Shown here: positions 5,427 through 8,147 of the stretch, in pieces | How the letters are laid out: every line of letters starts with the position of its first letter | Numbering within the stretch: the stretch's first letter is position 1 | Assembly: GCA_900772445.1 (NCBI GenBank) | Contig: CAAHEL010000025.1 | Coordinates: 1-8,147 of the forward strand | Length of the DNA stretch: 8,147 nt | Origin: Bacilli bacterium | Lineage (GTDB): Bacteria; Bacillota_I; Bacilli_A; RF39; UBA660 | Reading direction: 5' to 3' | The notes under the pieces: generated by a model | Seen by the model: the letters and a program-made list of their open reading frames with translations, nothing else | What the model was told of the DNA's origin: nothing | Database searches by the model: none | Made by a program: the position numbers and the translations under genes

Positions 5427-8051
5427 ATGACAAAATATGTTTATGCCTTTAGTGAAGGTAACAAAGATATGCGTAATTTACTTGGTGGTAAAGGCGCAAA
5501 TTTAGCAGAAATGATGTCTATTGAATTGCCAGTACCTCGTGGATTTACTGTTACAACAGAAGCTTGTAATAAGTATTATGAAGATGGTAAAGTAATTAGT
5601 GAAGACATCAAAGAGGAAATATTTAGGGAATTAGAAAAACTTGAAGAATTAACTGGTAAAAAGATGGGTGATTTAAGAAATCCATTACTAGTATCAGTAA
5701 GAAGTGGTGCTAGAGCAAGTATGCCTGGTATGATGGATACTGTACTTAATTTAGGACTTAATGATGAAGTAACTAGAGAGTTTGCTATTGCAACAAATAA
5801 CAAGAGATTTGCATATGATTCTTATAGAAGATTTATAATGATGTTTGCAGATGTTGTTAAGGGTTACTCAAAGAGTTCTTTTGAAAGAGTTTTAGATAAA
5901 ATAAAGGAAGAAAAAAATGCCAAATTTGATACTGATTTGACTGCTGAAGATATGTATGAGGTAGCAATGAAATTCAAAGATATTTATAAAGAATTATCTG
6001 GTGTAGAATTTCCACAAGATGCTAAGGTACAATTAATTGAAGCGGTAACTGCAGTATTTAGAAGTTGGAATAATGAAAGAGCAATAATTTATAGAAGAAT
6101 GAATGATATTCCATCATCTTGGGGAACTGCTGTAAACGTTCAAGAAATGGTTTATGGTAATAAAGGTGATGACTGTGGAACTGGTGTAGCATTTACTAGA
6201 AATCCTGCGACTGGTGAAAATAAATTATATGGTGAATATTTAATTAACGCTCAAGGTGAAGATGTTGTTGCAGGTGTTAGAACTCCTCAACCAATTGATA
6301 CTTTAAAAGAAAAAATGCCTGAAGTGTATGATGAATTTGTTAAAATTACTAAGATACTAGAAGAACACTATAAAGATATGCAAGATATGGAATTTACTAT
6401 TGAAAATGGTAAGTTATTTATGCTTCAAACAAGAAATGGTAAAAGAACTGCACAAGCAGCATTAAAAATTGCCGTAGACTTGGTAAATGAAGGAATGATT
6501 ACTAAAGAAGAAGCGTTACTTAAAGTTGAACCAAAACAATTAGATCAATTACTTCATCCAATGTTTGATGCAACTAGTTTAAAAGAAGCAAAAGTTGTAG
6601 CAACTGGTCTTGCAGCATCACCTGGTGCTGGTTGTGGTAAGATATACTTTACTGCAGAAGATGTATCTAAAGCGAAAGCAAGAGGAGAAAAGACATTACT
6701 TGTTAGACTTGAAACTTCTCCTGAAGATATTCAAGGTATGAATGATGCCGAAGGTATTTTAACTATTCGTGGAGGAATGACTTCACACGCTGCTGTTGTA
6801 GCAAGAGGAATGGGAAGATGTTGTGTATCTGGATGTGGTGCTTTAAAGATAGATGAAGAAGCAAAAACTTTAATTACTCCAGATGGTACAGTATATAAAG
6901 AAGGAGACTATATGTCTATTGATGGATCTACTGGTAATGTGTATGGAACACAAGTTAAAACTGTAGAACCTGATATAAGTGGTGATTTTGGTTTGTTTAT
7001 GTCTTGGGCTGATGAAGTAAGAAGACTTAAGATTAGAACTAATGCTGATACTCCAAGAGATGCTAAACAAGCAAGAAAATTTGGCGCTGAAGGTATTGGT
7101 CTTTGTAGAACAGAACATATGTTCTTTGATACAGATAGAATCTTTAATTTCAGAAAAATGATTGTAGCAGAAACTCTAGAAGAAAGAGAAAAAGCACTAG
7201 ATAAAATTCTTCCTTATCAAAGAGAAGACTTTGAACAATTATTTGAAGCAATGGAAGGGGATCCAGTTGTTATTCGTTATCTTGATCCACCTCTACACGA
7301 ATTCTTGCCTCATACTGATGAAGAAATAACTGAACTTGCTAATGATTTAGAAATTACTTCTTCTAAATTAAAAGAAAGAATTGATTCATTAAAAGAATTT
7401 AATCCAATGATGGGACACAGAGGTTGTAGACTTGCTATAACTTATCCAGAAATTGCTAAGATGCAAACAAGAGCAGTAATCGAAGCAGCAATTAATGTTA
7501 ATAAAAAAGGAATGAGTGTTACTCCAGAAATAATGATACCTTTAGTTGGTGATGTTAAGGAATTAGCATTTGTTAAAAAAATAGTATGTGAAACTGCAGA
7601 TGAAATAATTAAAAATAATAATGTAGAACTTAAATATGAAGTTGGTACAATGATTGAAATTCCACGTGCAGCACTTACAGCAGATGAAATTGCTAAAGAA
7701 GCAGAATTCTTCAGTTTTGGAACAAACGATTTAACACAAATGACTTATGGATTTTCTAGAGATGATGCTGGTAAATTCTTAAATGATTACTATGCAAAAG
7801 GTATTTTTGAATCAGATCCATTTGCAAAAGTTGACCAAATTGGTGTAGGACAATTAGTTGAGATTGCTGTTAATAAAGGTAAGAGTGTTAGACCAAATAT
7901 TAGTTTAGGTATATGTGGTGAACACGGTGGAGATCCTTCTAGTATAGAATTTTGTAATAGAGTAGGACTTGACTATGTATCTTGTTCTCCATATAGAGTA
8001 CCTATTGCTAGACTTGCTGCAGCACAAGCAACTTTAAAGGATAATAAATAA
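5427..8051 (+). CDS. ppdK: Pyruvate, phosphate dikinase
   Basis: This cytoplasmic enzyme interconverts pyruvate + ATP + Pi and phosphoenolpyruvate + AMP + PPi. In fermentative bacteria it often serves PPi-linked glycolysis. The 874 aa match the length of the well-studied clostridial enzyme. Seen: the ATP-grasp nucleotide domain with GGKGANLAEM (20-29), SVRSGARASMPGMMDT (90-105) and TGVAFTRNPATGE (252-264); the phosphohistidine domain with GGMTSHAAVVARGMG (449-463), catalytic H454 and the adjacent regulatory T452; and the C-terminal PEP/pyruvate barrel with R561 (GLCRTEH), R617 (IRYLDPPLHEF), E744, N767 and catalytic C830 (GICGEHGGDPSS). All key residues are present. An in-frame TTG at 5397 and an ATG at 5424 are alternatives; 5427 is chosen for spacing (seven bases) from AGAAAGGA and for the family N-terminus. 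It stands alone between its own promoter and terminator. PPDK regulatory proteins are not in view. Confidence 0.97.
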   Translation: MTKYVYAFSEGNKDMRNLLGGKGANLAEMMSIELPVPRGFTVTTEACNKYYEDGKVISEDIKEEIFRELEKLEELTGKKMGDLRNPLLVSVRSGARASMPGMMDTVLNLGLNDEVTREFAIATNNKRFAYDSYRRFIMMFADVVKGYSKSSFERVLDKIKEEKNAKFDTDLTAEDMYEVAMKFKDIYKELSGVEFPQDAKVQLIEAVTAVFRSWNNERAIIYRRMNDIPSSWGTAVNVQEMVYGNKGDDCGTGVAFTRNPATGENKLYGEYLINAQGEDVVAGVRTPQPIDTLKEKMPEVYDEFVKITKILEEHYKDMQDMEFTIENGKLFMLQTRNGKRTAQAALKIAVDLVNEGMITKEEALLKVEPKQLDQLLHPMFDATSLKEAKVVATGLAASPGAGCGKIYFTAEDVSKAKARGEKTLLVRLETSPEDIQGMNDAEGILTIRGGMTSHAAVVARGMGRCCVSGCGALKIDEEAKTLITPDGTVYKEGDYMSIDGSTGNVYGTQVKTVEPDISGDFGLFMSWADEVRRLKIRTNADTPRDAKQARKFGAEGIGLCRTEHMFFDTDRIFNFRKMIVAETLEEREKALDKILPYQREDFEQLFEAMEGDPVVIRYLDPPLHEFLPHTDEEITELANDLEITSSKLKERIDSLKEFNPMMGHRGCRLAITYPEIAKMQTRAVIEAAINVNKKGMSVTPEIMIPLVGDVKELAFVKKIVCETADEIIKNNNVELKYEVGTMIEIPRAALTADEIAKEAEFFSFGTNDLTQMTYGFSRDDAGKFLNDYYAKGIFESDPFAKVDQIGVGQLVEIAVNKGKSVRPNISLGICGEHGGDPSSIEFCNRVGLDYVSCSPYRVPIARLAAAQATLKDNK

Positions 8052-8081
8052 TTATAAAAATTAGGCTAAGATTTAAAATGT

Positions 8082-8131
8082 AACCTATAAAGAGGACAAA
8101 ATAAAAAAGCCAATCCTCTTTATAGGTTTTT
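8082..8131 (+). terminator. Intrinsic terminator after ppdK
   Basis: AACCTATAAAGAGGA (8082-8096) pairs perfectly with TCCTCTTTATAGGTT (8114-8128), a 15-bp stem with a 17-base A-rich loop and a run of five T (8127-8131). The long loop is unusual for a terminator, but the position 30 bases after the stop codon fits. Confidence 0.8.
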
Positions 8132-8147
8132 ATTATGTCTTGATGTA

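Noticed and set aside
5576..5803. Minus-strand frames inside ppdK (5576-5803 and 6870-7118)
   Set aside because: Antisense shadows of a fully conserved enzyme gene, with no independent evidence.
8082..8131. The 15-bp inverted repeat after ppdK as a mobile-element end or a CRISPR-type repeat
   Set aside because: It occurs once as a single stem followed by a T run directly after a gene, which fits a terminator; no second copy or transposase is in the window.

Overview
The window is AT-rich, and the genes use TGA as a stop and TGG for tryptophan. Shine-Dalgarno sites are strong, intrinsic terminators end in T runs, and the cell-division genes follow the mraZ-rsmH-ftsL-pbp order of low-GC Gram-positives. 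I infer an uncultured Bacillota/Bacilli, possibly a gut lineage related to Mollicutes (RF39- or Erysipelotrichales-like) but with a cell wall, because it encodes a division transpeptidase. The species cannot be read from the window.

Left part (1-746): the 3' end of a gene that starts outside the window. Its product has a C-terminal formylglycine-generating-enzyme-like / C-type-lectin-like domain. The last ~150 bases change composition abruptly: GC-rich, A-poor, and almost all codons end in C or T. This looks like the variable repeat (VR) of a diversity-generating retroelement (DGR). No template repeat and no reverse transcriptase lie in the window, so these would have to be elsewhere. This is the most interesting feature here.

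Intergenic part (747-1079): a strong terminator for the DGR target; a possible short structured RNA with a 16-position hairpin and its own intrinsic terminator; then a good sigma-A promoter and three 10-base-spaced GTGG boxes that form a textbook MraZ operator.

Middle (1080-5340): a tight division/cell-wall operon of mraZ, rsmH (overlapping mraZ), an FtsL-like bitopic coiled-coil protein, a PASTA-bearing division transpeptidase, and then, where mraY is often found, a small type IV pilin-like protein. The operon closes with a terminator.

Right part (5378-8131): a monocistronic pyruvate, phosphate dikinase gene (874 aa, all catalytic residues present). Its promoter overlaps the preceding terminator, and a 15-bp terminator stem follows it. 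PPDK points to a glycolytic/fermentative, PPi-using energy metabolism and has no evident link to the division operon.
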